From the NCBI GenBank assembly GCA_023515795.1, contig JALGPX010000053.1, positions 238-64,237 of the forward strand: DNA of 64,000 nucleotides. Reading direction: 5' to 3'. This document shows, piece after piece, positions 27,328 to 39,755 of this stretch (position 1 is the first letter of the stretch; each line of letters opens with the position of its first letter). A model generated the notes under the pieces. It saw only the letters and a list, made by a program, of their open reading frames with translations. It was not told the origin of the DNA and made no database searches. Source of the stretch: Amoeboaphelidium occidentale (Eukaryota > Aphelidiomycota > Aphelidea). The translations under genes were made by a program, and so were the position numbers.

Positions 27328-27964
27328 TTATGCCAAGTTCCTGATAGAGTTTGTTACAGTTTTCGCGAGTTGTTCGAATACCTGACCAGATCTTTCCGTT
27401 TGCTTGACACGATCAATTAGTCTTTCAAGAAACTTGTAAGATGCTAAACTTTCTCTGCTGATATCGTTAACAAAGTATAAGTCTGTGCTGGAAATCACAC
27501 CAGCAATCGCAGCTCTTCTTGCATGATATGTAAACTAGCAAATATAAATACGAAGTCGTAATAACTATTACATCAAAAGAACGATCTCCTGCAAGATAAC
27601 AGAATTCATCAGCGCTCCTCAGCAGATTATCCACGCCAAATCGCAAATTCTGTGCTTTCGACATTTCCTCAAGGGCAAGTTTCCACAATTCCTTCTTTGG
27701 CTCCAATGCATGTAGTCTTTCTTTAAGTAGCGCAGCAACATTGACATAAAAGTCTGGCGAATAGAGTTCTGTTCTATCACGACATTCTTGTTCAACTTGC
27801 CGTGAATAGTGATCGATCAATTCCATCCCTTTTAACGGAAATAAGCCACTCGTCACAGTTGGCGCAGATAAACTCTTTGCTGCTTCTCTAATCGACCGTG
27901 ATGTCCATCCGTGCGTAGGAACAAAATCCATTGCTGTCTTCAGTAACAAATTCTTTAGTTGCAT
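27328..27964 (-). CDS. COQ9: Ubiquinone biosynthesis protein COQ9
   Basis: Lipid-binding partner of COQ7 in coenzyme Q synthesis on the mitochondrial inner membrane. Two exons, 27964-27572 and 27534-27328, with one 37-nt intron; 199 residues from the chosen ATG. Landmarks are DFVPTHGWTSRSIREAAKS in the TetR-like half and a C-terminal helix pair with YHARRAAIAGVISSTDLYF, where the lipid pocket lies in the human protein. No mitochondrial presequence is visible after the ATG at 27964, so an unrecognised 5' exon further upstream may exist. Divergent from the copper transporter gene, with 164 bp between starts. Confidence 0.85.
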
Positions 27965-28128
27965 ACTCAAATCAGGAAAAAGATTAGCTCCGTTCCTCAC
28001 GCAGTTCCACTAAGAAAACCATTTTTACCATTTATGATTATTGTAAAAGGATACTTAAACGTAATTCACCGGTTGTAACCGAAGGTTCGAGACGGTGGCT
28101 TGATTCGACAAGCTGATTTCTTTGTGCA

Positions 28129-30345
28129 ATGTTGAGCATTTATGTGTTAACTTTGCTTTTAAGCACTTATTCCGTTGTTGCTTCGGTTTCTTTGGAGGAA
28201 TGTGCTATTGACCCGTTCATCCTGGGCTGTGAACATGTAGAGTATCCTTTAGAAAGAGTTCAAGAAGACTTGGACGATGTTTGCGATTCGATGCCATGGA
28301 TGCCTGGCTGTAGCTTAAGTCAGTCATGTGGCGCTGCTGGTAGAACTGATGGATACTGTCATCCTATTTCCTTGTTGAATGATATTTGCCTTGCTGATAG
28401 AATGGGTGGAATGCGTGGTTGCAGAATGTTTGTTAAGTTGTGTGCTGAAGGCTCTCCAATTGAATTTTGCAAGACGCATCCATCGATGCCCGGTGTTGTT
28501 ACCACTCGTGAAGTGCGCCCATTGACTAAAGCGCTTTGTTCTTCTGAGGAAACGCGGACGGCTCAATGTGGCTCATGTGATTTAGACAAACCGCGTTCTT
28601 GTAATTATCTGAAGATTTACTCTGATATCTGCAAAGCTCATTCGGGTTCTTCAGAATGTTCTCGTTGGTCTGAAATGTGCAAAAGTATTCCTGATCTAAC
28701 AGATGTTTGTGGTGGAGATAGAAAGATAGGAGGGTTCAATTTGGTTACTACCGATTGTATAAATGACAGTAGCAACCCTGCTTGTCGTGATTATGTTTAT
28801 CCTGAAGCAGATATATTAAAGGATCTAGACTCTTTGTGTGAGGATATGCCATGTATGCCTGCCTGTTCATTAAGGTCAAGCTGTAAATCATCTGGTATCT
28901 CAACTGGTTACTGTGCTCCGATGACTTTGTTAACGGATTTGTGTAAAGGAGATGCAATGAGTGGCATGGATGGTTGTGGTAACTATAATGAATTGTGTAA
29001 AGGCACATCACAAGTATTGCAATGTTCAAAGTTTCCTTTCCAGAAATCTTTGCCAACAACATCGACAAGCTCTACTGAGATTAAGCGCATGTGTGCTGAC
29101 TCTAAGACTGATGAGGCGCTTTGTCCAAAGAACGGTTTGAAATGTTATGAATCTGAGTATCTTGTTTTGTATGCTGGACTTTGCAAAAGATCGCCTAACA
29201 GTCCTTCTTGCTCATCTTGGGAATCGCTTTGCCGTGATCAAGAGTTCTTGAATCTTCCGTTTGCTTCAGAATATTGTCTTTCAGCAAACGAACCGGATCC
29301 TGGTGTTGTTGATTGCGTTTTGAATAGTACAAATGAACAATGCAAAGATTTCATTTATCCTGAAAGCGCTATTAGCCAAGATCTTGATTCTCTTTGTGAA
29401 GACATGCCTTGTATGCCTGGCTGTTCCTTGAGAATTAAATGCAGCGAAAATGGAATTTCAGAAGGTGTTTGTGCTCCGATGCAATTGCTGACTGACTTGT
29501 GTGTTGGAGATAGAATGATGGGCATGCAAGGCTGCAAGTCATACAAGACCATGTGCGCTGCTGGTTCCAAAGTTCCTCAATGTTCAGAATTCAAATTCCA
29601 GGCTTCGTTGCCAACAACCTCTGGTACTTCCAAAGCCATCAAAGAAATTTGTGATTCTCATTTCATGGAAGAGTGCCCAAAGGGAGGTGTTAAATGTTCA
29701 AGTTTAGATTATTTGATGCAGTATTCTAAGCTTTGCAAATCTATGCCTGAAATGGCTTCTTGTGGTGAATGGAAGGCTATGTGCTCGGACAAATCGTTCA
29801 CACAGACTTCATTCTCCAAAGATTATTGCGAGTTGAATGTCGATGATCCTCCAGTTATGAGAATGTACTTTCATTTTGGTTTGAAGGACTACATTTTGTT
29901 CAAAGACTGGGTTCCTACTAATGATTTACAGTATTGGTTCAGTTTCTTGGCCATCATTGCAATGGCTATTGTATATCAGTTACTTGTTACTATCCGCATG
30001 AGATTAGAATACGAGTGGTCTGTAACTGTTGCTGGAAATATTGAAGATAATTCTAGCTCTGAAGCAAGCCAAGAAACTCGCTTCTTGACCATTCCTGGGT
30101 TTAAGAGAAGAGTGTTCTTGTTCGAAACTGGATCAAACTCTTACAGAAAGTACAAGTTCTTTTGGTCTATTGAAGTAACCAGATCGATCTTTCAATTTAT
30201 TGAGACTATCTTGTCTTACAGTTTGATGCTTATCGCTATGACTTTCAACGTCTGGTTGTTTTTGGCAGTTCCTCTTGGTTTCGCATTGGGATCGTTGCTC
30301 TTTGGAAGATTCAGAGACTCTCCAACAAAGCCCACGTGTTGCTAG
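28129..30345 (+). CDS. Ctr-family copper transporter with three-module Cys-rich ectodomain
   Basis: Intronless gene for 738 residues. A signal peptide (about 1-19) leads to three homologous modules of about 190 residues each (about 20-205, 206-388, 389-575). Each carries D(S)LCEDMPCMPGCSLR or a close form, then a GYCAPM-LLTDLC segment and a G-M-GC-Y-LC segment, rich in Cys and Met. The last about 155 residues are a Ctr copper transporter core: an Met/His-containing approach (MRMYFHFG), TM1 (WFSFLAIIAMAIVYQLL), TM2 with the required MxxxM as SLMLIAMTFNVWLF, and TM3 with GxxxG as GFALGSLLFG. Copper(I) uptake is inferred from these motifs; the ectodomain probably binds copper. The first module differs most (PWMPGC for PCMPGC). 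Confidence 0.85.
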   Translation: MLSIYVLTLLLSTYSVVASVSLEECAIDPFILGCEHVEYPLERVQEDLDDVCDSMPWMPGCSLSQSCGAAGRTDGYCHPISLLNDICLADRMGGMRGCRMFVKLCAEGSPIEFCKTHPSMPGVVTTREVRPLTKALCSSEETRTAQCGSCDLDKPRSCNYLKIYSDICKAHSGSSECSRWSEMCKSIPDLTDVCGGDRKIGGFNLVTTDCINDSSNPACRDYVYPEADILKDLDSLCEDMPCMPACSLRSSCKSSGISTGYCAPMTLLTDLCKGDAMSGMDGCGNYNELCKGTSQVLQCSKFPFQKSLPTTSTSSTEIKRMCADSKTDEALCPKNGLKCYESEYLVLYAGLCKRSPNSPSCSSWESLCRDQEFLNLPFASEYCLSANEPDPGVVDCVLNSTNEQCKDFIYPESAISQDLDSLCEDMPCMPGCSLRIKCSENGISEGVCAPMQLLTDLCVGDRMMGMQGCKSYKTMCAAGSKVPQCSEFKFQASLPTTSGTSKAIKEICDSHFMEECPKGGVKCSSLDYLMQYSKLCKSMPEMASCGEWKAMCSDKSFTQTSFSKDYCELNVDDPPVMRMYFHFGLKDYILFKDWVPTNDLQYWFSFLAIIAMAIVYQLLVTIRMRLEYEWSVTVAGNIEDNSSSEASQETRFLTIPGFKRRVFLFETGSNSYRKYKFFWSIEVTRSIFQFIETILSYSLMLIAMTFNVWLFLAVPLGFALGSLLFGRFRDSPTKPTCC

Positions 30346-30440
30346 GTATTTAGTATTACTAAATTATGACATCTTGTCTCGTGTATTCAATTTTCGAACT
30401 GTCGATCTCAATTTGACGATCCCACCATTTTCAAACGCTT

Positions 30441-33030
30441 ATGTCAGATTTGGAGCAACCACCAGGAGATTTCTACGGCCTGGCTACACAAATTGGTGTC
30501 ACGGCAGCCACAATTATTGTCCTTTTGACTGCCTTTGAAATTCTTCGCCATACCAGATCAACCATTTACTATCCTAATGCTAAATTTCGCAAAAAGTAAT
30601 TTAATTAGTCTGCTATGCGTGCCCTAATATTTTAGCTGTCCTCTTGAAAGCCCGGGAATTAAAGCGTTCTCTTGGTTCTCTTCTGTATGGAAGGTGAGCA
30701 CCGCTTCGCTTGACGAGAAGATTGGTGCTGATGCTGCCGTGTTTATTATGTTCCTGTGGTACTGCTGTGCTACTTACGCAATTTTGGCATTCTTAAGTTT
30801 GGTAATTCTGATTCCTATTAATGCAACTGGTGGCGGTGGGCAAGAGGGTTTGAATAGCCTGAACATTGGCAATGTTTTGCGTGGCAGCCCAAAGTTTTGG
30901 GCACATTCTGTGTTTGCATGGGTCGTATCGTTCTTGATCTACTATCTGATAAAGAAGATGAACCACACATACAAGAAGTATCGCTACAGACATTTCCTAA
31001 GACAAGCTGAGAGTCACAATTTGACTGCAAGAACAGTTGTTGTTAGAAACATTCCTCCAGAAGATCGAGACGATGCCAAAATGGAGAACTTCTTCAAGAA
31101 CTTACAAGTTGGGCAAGTTGTGGATTGTAAAGTGTATCAGAAGTATGAAAAATTGAAAGAAATGTCTGATGAGTATGAAAAGTATCTGCGCTGTTACGAG
31201 TCCGAGCTTGTTAAGTTGGACGAGTTGTACAAGAAGAAGGAAGACTTTTTTGAGATGTCTGTTGATAGAACAAAGAGCTTGTGGGAGTTAATTGATGAAA
31301 ATCCAGCAATTATCTCTTCTATTAACCCAAAGTATGTTCCGAAAACCAGATTGGGAAGGATCCCTTGCGTTGGAAAAGAAGTAAATGCACTAAACTATTA
31401 TGCTACCAAGTGTAGTGTATTGAAGCATCGACTTGAAGAGAGAAAACGTGACTACATGTCTGATCAGCAAGCCACACGAACTGCATTTGTTACTTACGAA
31501 GATGCGAAGAGTGCGCATATTGTTGCACAATCTTACATCAGCACTGATGAACTGGCTTATAGTACTGAACTTGCACCAGAGCCAAGAGAAGTTTTCTGGG
31601 AAAATTTGGATGTTCCTTATTTGGCAAGCTCAATTGCGAAAGCGGTATCTAATATTGGCGCATTTGTTTTGACTTTGTTCTATTTGATCCCCGTCGCCTT
31701 TATTGTTTCCTTGACAAGCATTCAACAAATTTCTGCAGCATCACCGGCTTTGGCGCAGTTCTTGGAAAGTAATCCGTTCGTGAAGAGTTTGTTGGTCAGC
31801 GTGGTTCCTACTGTTTTGACTTCAGTCTTGATGTCTTTGTCTCCAGTTGTCCTTGGTCTTTTTACTTCTGTTGAAAAGCCCATTTCCATGAGCGAATGGG
31901 AAAGAAGAACAACGAACAAGTATTTTGTTTTCATTCTCTTCAACGTTCTGCTTGTGTTTACTTTGGGAGGTACTGCTATCAAGTCTGCTCAAGAAATTAT
32001 TGAGAATCCTACAGCAATTGTTTCTATTCTATCTACACAACTGCCTCAGAATGCAAACTTCTTTATCTACTATGTTATTCTATCATGTGCTGATTTTGCA
32101 TTTGCTTTACTGCAAATTGGTCGTTTGATCTTCTATTCGCTGAGAAAAATTCTGTACAAGACACCAAGACAACAAGCTGACTTTTTCAAGCCGGATGCAT
32201 TCAGCTACCACACTAGCATCCCACCAGTCTGTCTTATTCTTGTCACTGCGATTGCGTACTCTTGTATTGCTCCTTTGATTTCTGTGTTTGCTTGCATTTA
32301 TTTCTTTTTGCAATATTTTGGCTTCAAATACCAGTTGCTTTACGTGAACTTTCCTGCTTATGAAAGTGGAGGTATTTTCTACAGATCTATATTCGGGTTC
32401 ATTATTACTGGTCTTGTCATCTTTCAGCTAACTATGTTGGGTCAATTGTCGTTGCTTGGAGCTGTCGGGCCTTCCATATTCATTGTTCCATTGTTGTTCT
32501 TCACTGCGTATGTTTGGTACTCCACTAAGGTAGCTGTTTTCCCAAGAACTCAGTTCTTGCCATTGATGGAGTTTAACCGTGCTGCTTTTGATGATTATGA
32601 GGTTGAGAGTGACGATGCGATTCTTCCTCAGAATTTGAATGCAAGAACATCTTTCAAATCTTTGCAGAAACTAACTGGAATTGTCTCCCCAGGAAAGAGA
32701 TTGAATTTGAAGAGCGACGCAAAGAGTCCTGTATCTGCCAATGCTTCCTTGTCTAGAGTTGCTGTTTTCAATGAAGACCAGAATGCTTTGAATGAGGAGA
32801 ACGTAAAGGAGTACTATTACAATGTACCTCCTTATTCGAAGTACGAGAATCCTGTTATCGGAGAAAAGATGAAGAGTTTATGGCTTCCACCGCAAATGAA
32901 TGTTGTTAGGAGAAGCAGTATCGATTGGTCTTTGGCTCATTCTCGTAGTATGTCGAGACAGTCTCACAAGCCGGAGGAACAAGAAATGGATAGTCCAATT
33001 TCACCAAAAAGCGAGGATAATCTGGTTTAA
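30441..33030 (+). CDS. RSN1: CSC1/RSN1 (OSCA/TMEM63) osmosensitive cation channel
   Basis: Two exons, 30441-30595 and 30636-33030, with a 40-nt intron; 849 residues. The N-terminal RSN1 TM region (three spans, YPNAKFRKN between TM1 and TM2) is followed by a cytosolic RRM-like PHM7 domain beginning ARTVVVRNIPPEDRDD, then the DUF221 channel block of about seven spans containing VPYLASSIAKAVSNIG and WERRTTNKYFVFILFN. The C-terminal about 170 residues are polar and Ser-rich. OSCA/TMEM63 proteins are mechanically or osmotically gated cation channels of the plasma membrane; fungal members include Csc1 and Rsn1. It converges on GUP1 with 16 bp between stops. Confidence 0.93.
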
Positions 33031-33046
33031 TTAAATGAATGAATTT

Positions 33047-34991
33047 TCAATCTGAGTATTTTGTCTTTGTACTATTTCTTTTTTCATCCTCTCTGACTTC
33101 AAACATGATTTGAACGAATACATAAATTATGCCAAGGACACAAAGGAAGAATGGCAAGTCTAAAATTTAAATTCCATGAGAACAATCTTACTGCTGAGAG
33201 TCAAATAAGTCTGTATGAAATCCAATGAACCATCAGTGAAACCAACCAAGTTCAGAATGATCATAAAAAGCACATTAATACTACCACCAAATGCAGCGAG
33301 AAATCTAAAATACTTCCATTTACCAAACTTAAAAGTTAGCACTAATTACAAAGCTTACCGTTTTAATAGCCAAATGCTCAAAGAGAATTTCAGGGATAAT
33401 GAACAAAGGTATAAGCCATCCCCATAACAACAGTCTAAGTTCAATATCATGCCAAATAGCAACAAAAGAGAAGATTGCAAAAGAATTTACAATTCTGTTC
33501 TTGGATCCACCCAGAGGAATGTACATGTAACGTAGAATCCACTTGTAGAAACTTCGATGCCATTCTCGCCAGAAGCCTGAAGGAGAATAATTGTTTGACA
33601 TACATCTTGCCATATTCTCGTAAGTTTCTATACCATCAGCAAGAGCCCAACTTCTAAAGAATCTCCATATTACGAGTAGCTAAAAAAAGATTGTTATTTC
33701 AATTCGGAGGAAAACAAACCTTTAGCCATATAAACTTCAAATTGAAATACGCATACATTGCAACTTCAACTACAGTGAAATCACCCCAAACATTACGCTT
33801 TTCTTTACTCATTGAAACCACATAGATGTAGTGCATCATTAGTTCCATGAGTAAAAACGCTGCAAACCATCTCAAAATGTAAGAGAGCACTTTACGCGAT
33901 GGAATAAAGGAAATATTTTGACTGAATAATGATGGCTTTGGACTTAGAATCTGCGAGTAGAAAGAATTATACGAGATTATCGGGCCAGCCAAGTACAGAG
34001 GAATATAAAGACAGTAAATCAAGTAATGAAAATAATCGTAAAACGAAGCATCTAAAGGAGTCTGTTCTCTAGCCCTGTCATCCTCTAAATCCTTTTGAGT
34101 AGGAATTTCCAGTTTAACTTCACGTTTTGGCGATAAAGACGATGAAGGTGTCAACTCTGGCGCAGACCATAAATAATCACAACTGAAACTGATCATTCTC
34201 AGAACCATTAAATTAAAATGAACTTTCCATCTTGGAACTAAGCCTTTGTACTGATCTAACCAAGACCCCAATTGTCCTAGCCCTATAATAGACAAGAGGG
34301 AATGAAAAGAGTAACCATCATAGAATTCATTAACAAAAAGAATACCAAGACAGAATACCCAAATCAAAAGAATATCAAACCGAACTTTTCCAAGTAGAGG
34401 TAACTTTACACCTTCAGCCAAACCCATTAACTTTAAGTTCCTTGTCATGACATAATTAATTGAAATGATGACCAATATTTTAATTAAAGAAGATCCATGC
34501 AATGCCCCAAGCGTTACTACAGAGAATACCATCGAATACAAATACCATAAATTCAGCCTTTTGAATACTGCAGAACATAGAATTATATGAATTACAGCCA
34601 GAGGTATCAAAACAGGAACATTATCCCTGAATCCAGCATACTGCTTATCAGAATTATCAACCAAGCGAGGATTCTGTGGAGGAAACCAGCCTTGTTTCAG
34701 TCTGTAAGAATACTTTTGGAAGTTCCTATTCGACTCTTAAACAGTGAGAAGTGACCGGAATTGTAAAAAGTTATTACCATCACTAAATTCAAGAATGCGT
34801 GGAATTATGAATACTGCCAGCAAAAAGATACAGAAATAATAGAATCTGAATTCCAGAGTGCCCCAACGACTATCGCTCTGACCCGGCATGACATTTGTAC
34901 TCTGTGCTGTGCCTCCCTTAAATGTAAGTCCTTGTCTCCATAAAAAAGAATGGCTTGCCTTGTATGGAACAGGAACTCGCTTCGGTGGCAT
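33047..34991 (-). CDS. GUP1: GUP1-type membrane-bound O-acyltransferase
   Basis: Five exons: 34991-34778, 34735-33720, 33679-33359, 33327-33192 and 33159-33047; introns of 42, 40, 31 and 32 nt. The product is 599 residues with about ten spans. The N terminus ([33 protein letters not shown]) is typical of GUP1. The MBOAT core includes [17 protein letters not shown] and the catalytic His region [20 protein letters not shown]. Yeast Gup1 re-acylates GPI anchors in the ER with very long fatty acids and affects membrane and wall composition. All expected residues are visible. Confidence 0.92.
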
Positions 34992-35045
34992 TCTGAAACA
35001 GCAAAACAATTTCAATTTGTTGCAAAAAAAAATATTTATTACTTT

Positions 35046-37023
35046 TCAGTCTTCCTTCCTCACAAACCCTACATACTGTAATGCATCAAATTGTTCCCCA
35101 CGAATCAAAACAGCACATGTAGTTACTGATGATAGTTCCAGTACTTGCCTCTCTATATCTTTCCACAATTTATCCCTGCGTGCTTTCGATTTAATCTTTG
35201 CCAATAAATAATCCCTCAACTGTTCACACGGTATCCCTGCAATAGGACTCCTTCCCTGCATATAATCAGCATCCTGTTTCTGCAATATCTCCACCACAGA
35301 CCCAACATACATTTCCATATCCTGATTATACTTGATCTTTTCTAAATAAATGTCAGATAAACACAAGAAGAAAGAGAGATTACGTTGAATATAGGATACA
35401 AGACCTAGAATACCAACTAATATTACAGCAGTATACACCAAATACATCTTGTATTCATTATACAAATTACCAAACAACATCAGCATGCGACAAACAGTTG
35501 GATACACAGGATCAAAAGAGTAGAATCTATCCTTGACATGATTACGCATTCTTGAATCTTTTGATACAATTTGATTCCAATAACTTTCAAACAAGGCATT
35601 ATCCCATTTAGTAATATAATAATTCTTCATTAATTCCTTCATTTTATACTCAGAAATAAAAGATTCATCAACTAAATCTCCACAAGCAACCAATCCTGCA
35701 TGAATGTCAATAGTCTTTTTAATNAATAATAATTCTTCATTAATTCCTTCATTTTATACTCAGAAATAAAAGATTCATCAACTAAATCTCCACAGGCAAC
35801 CAATCCTGCATGAATGTCAATAGTCTTTTTAATCTGATTCTGTAACATTTCAAGATTCCTAGTCTTTTCTAAATCTGGTACACACTGAATTGAACCAAAG
35901 AGTAAAGATTCCTTCTTCAAGTATCCTTCATTACACTGAACAAATTCATAATCAGAGCACAAAGCATTCTGAGGACAAGGCTTACACTTTGGCAGAGGAT
36001 AAGCCCAACCGAATAAAATTGTTTCATCATTAGAAGATGTATCAGTACAATATGGTAAACTTTTGTAACTTGAAGAATAATTTACACTGAATAATAAAAC
36101 ACAAACAACCAATAGAATAAAAGAATACTTTAAAAAATCCATAAATAATTTCCTTAAAGAATCTCTGCTACTACTACTACTGCTGCTGCTGCTGTTATGA
36201 TGATGATGATGCGATGATAAAACAGAATCTGCATCTCTGTACTTTAACACAGGCATATCCAAAAAGAATTTCTGTCTTGTCGGTGTGTCCATTAATTTCT
36301 TTGAAGAAGAAGAAGAAGAAGAAGAAGAAGATTGTCGTTTAGTCAAATCAATTTCCTTTTGTTCTTCTTCTAATAAAATGACGTCATCAATTAAATCAAT
36401 TTCTTCTGCTGCTGCTGCTGCTTTAGAAGATGGACTCTTTGATTTCTTTCTTGTTGTTGTTGTTGTTGTTGTTGAAGATTTTCTTGTTCTTCTTTGACTC
36501 GGTTGTCTTTTCTTTACAGGAGTCTCTACTTCTTCCACTTCTTCTTTTCCAACTTTTATAATTCCTGCTGAGGATGGTGTCTTACTTCTAATCAATTCTT
36601 TAATCTTTTGTGGTTTCTCTATAATNCTGCTTTAGAAGATGGACTCTTTGATTTCTTTCTTGTTGTCGTTGTTGTTGTTGAAGATTTTCTTGTTCTTCTT
36701 TGACTCGGTTGTCTTTTCTTTACAGGAGTCTCTTCCACTTCTTCTTTTCCAACTTTTATAATTCCTGCTGAGGATGGTGTCTTACTTCTAATCAATTCTT
36801 TAATCTTTTGTGGTTTCTCTATAATTTCCTGTTGGAATAAATTTAAATAGAAATTCTTCTTTTCCTGTTTCATAGGTAAATCCACTCCTTAAAAAGTAAA
36901 TCTTTTGAAGAAAAAGAAGAAGAAGAATTTACCTGCTTCGGATAAGGCGGATTTCAGTTCGTTTATCGTCAATTTTGTTGGATTAAATTTTGGATCCAGA
37001 AATTCGTCTTTTAGTGAAGGCAT
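35046..37023 (-). CDS. SRC1: Inner nuclear membrane protein Src1/Heh (MAN1-Src1 C-terminal domain), assembly-disturbed
   Basis: LEM/HeH-type inner nuclear membrane protein. Exon 1 (37023-36933) and intron 36888-36932 (45 nt) give a HeH motif (LDPKFNPTKLTINELKSALS, then VDLPMKQEKKNFYLN), which in yeast Src1 binds DNA or chromatin. A basic, Ser/Thr-rich nucleoplasmic region with T, S, E and H runs follows, then TM1 (SFILLVVCVLLFSVNY), a lumenal MSC domain with Cys pairs (KCKPCPQNALCSD), TM2 (YLVYTAVILVGILGLVSY) and a C-terminal winged-helix segment. Single N's at 35724 and 36625 lie within the gene and each is flanked by a duplicated about 107-200 bp segment, so this assembled frame holds spurious repeats. 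A second copy of exon 1 starts at 37234. Confidence 0.85.
35617..35833 (-). repeat. Assembly join: about 107-bp duplicated segment around single N
   Basis: The sequence 35617-35723 recurs at about 35727-35833, on either side of the N at 35724, with one base difference (CACAAGCAACC against CACAGGCAACC). It lies inside the Src1 MSC domain, so the protein segment starting IDIHAGLVACGDL appears twice. Best read as unmerged contig ends from two alleles. Confidence 0.85.
36418..36825 (-). repeat. Assembly join: about 200-bp duplicated segment around single N
   Basis: About 36418-36624 is repeated at 36626-36825, separated by one N at 36625. The copies differ by in-frame indels: one fewer TTG triplet in the Thr run and a 6-bp deletion that changes VEEVETPVKK to VEETPVKK. 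These multiples of three are what allelic variation in low-complexity coding sequence looks like. Confidence 0.85.
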
Positions 37024-37027
37024 CTTC

Positions 37028-37059
<32 letters not shown>

Positions 37060-37364
37060 GGAAAAAAAGAAGAAGAAGAAGAAAAATTCTATTAAATTCC
37101 CAGGAAATTAGAGGCCATTAATAACTCAACTGCTATTTCTGGTTCAATTATGAAGTGTGGANTTTCAGTTCGTTTATCGTCAATTTTGTTGGATTAAATT
37201 TTGGATCCAGAAATTCGTCTTTTAGTGAAGGCATCTTCTGATTGATTGATTGTTGGAAAAAAAGAAGAAGAAGAAGAAGAAGAAGAATTCTATTAAATTC
37301 CCAGGAAATTAGAGGCCATTAATAACTCAACTGCTATTTCTGGTTCAATTATGAAGTGTGGAAT
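36950..37364 (-). repeat. Assembly join: about 205-bp duplicated segment around single N
   Basis: About 36950-37160 recurs at 37162-37364 around the N at 37161. The duplicated part covers Src1 exon 1, the short intergenic region and the 3' end of elongin C. The copies differ in the number of GATT units (longer near 37028-37057) and AAG units. The true Src1 start is therefore 37023 or the equivalent 37234, and the elongin C tail at 37089-37160 is a fragment, not a second gene. Confidence 0.85.
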
Positions 37365-37687
37365 ATCATCATCATCATCATTACTTTCATTGTATTTGTT
37401 TTTATAGTAAAGATATTGGATAGCTTTTTCTAAAATCACAGCGTTAATTTCTCTCAAGTGTATTTCATTGTGTTTATTCTCAATGAATGTAGCTAAAGAT
37501 TATAAATTAGAATCTTCTTCTTACCTGGGCTGCTTAGAATGTCTTTTATGAAGGGACTCTCCACTGCTACGGGTTTTGATATTTGGAATTCAAATCCATC
37601 TGATGATATTAATTTAATATAATCATTCTGTTGTGTTGTTCTTTTAGTATTCTGAGGTTCCTTATTGTTCAGAGTGGTTGAAGTCAT
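37293..37687 (-). CDS. ELC1: Elongin C (SKP1-like adaptor)
   Basis: Two exons, 37687-37525 and 37492-37293, with a 32-nt intron; 120 residues. Landmarks are YIKLISSDGFEFQI at the start, a splice junction inside SSPATFIENKHNEIHLREIN, and the ending EPEIAVELLMASNFLG. Elongin C bridges cullin-2/5 or Pol II degradation ligases (Ela1 in yeast) to BC-box substrate receptors. A Ser-Asn-Asp(5) insertion in the loop before IPHFII is unusual in acidity. An upstream in-frame ATG (37732) would add 15 residues; 37687 was chosen to match the family length. Confidence 0.92.
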
Positions 37688-37800
37688 TATTAGAGATTGC
37701 TCCCGCGCGAGATCACTTGAGAGATTCAACAAAAAAAATCTAAACTTATTTCCGACTAAATCGTCTATTGATCATGTGCAGCAGCTACTTCTCCCCCTCT

Positions 37801-39662
<1,862 letters not shown>

Positions 39663-39755
39663 TTTGCTGTTTGATTTGTTGCTGGGGGAAAAAACAAATT
39701 ACGGGACCCTGAAAGTTAAGAGCGTATTATTCTATTCAGATCATGTTATTTCTTA

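Noticed and set aside
28060-28100. GGTTCGAGAC resembling a tRNA B box
   Set aside because: No A box, acceptor stem or anticodon arm can be built around it.
37028-37057. GATT run as a telomeric or regulatory repeat
   Set aside because: A short simple repeat in an intergenic gap, differing in copy number between the two assembled alleles; it is a plain microsatellite.
36418-37364. Second Src1 exon 1 and second elongin C 3' end as paralogues
   Set aside because: They lie exactly against single N's and are near-identical to the other copy, so they are assembly overlaps and not real duplicated genes.
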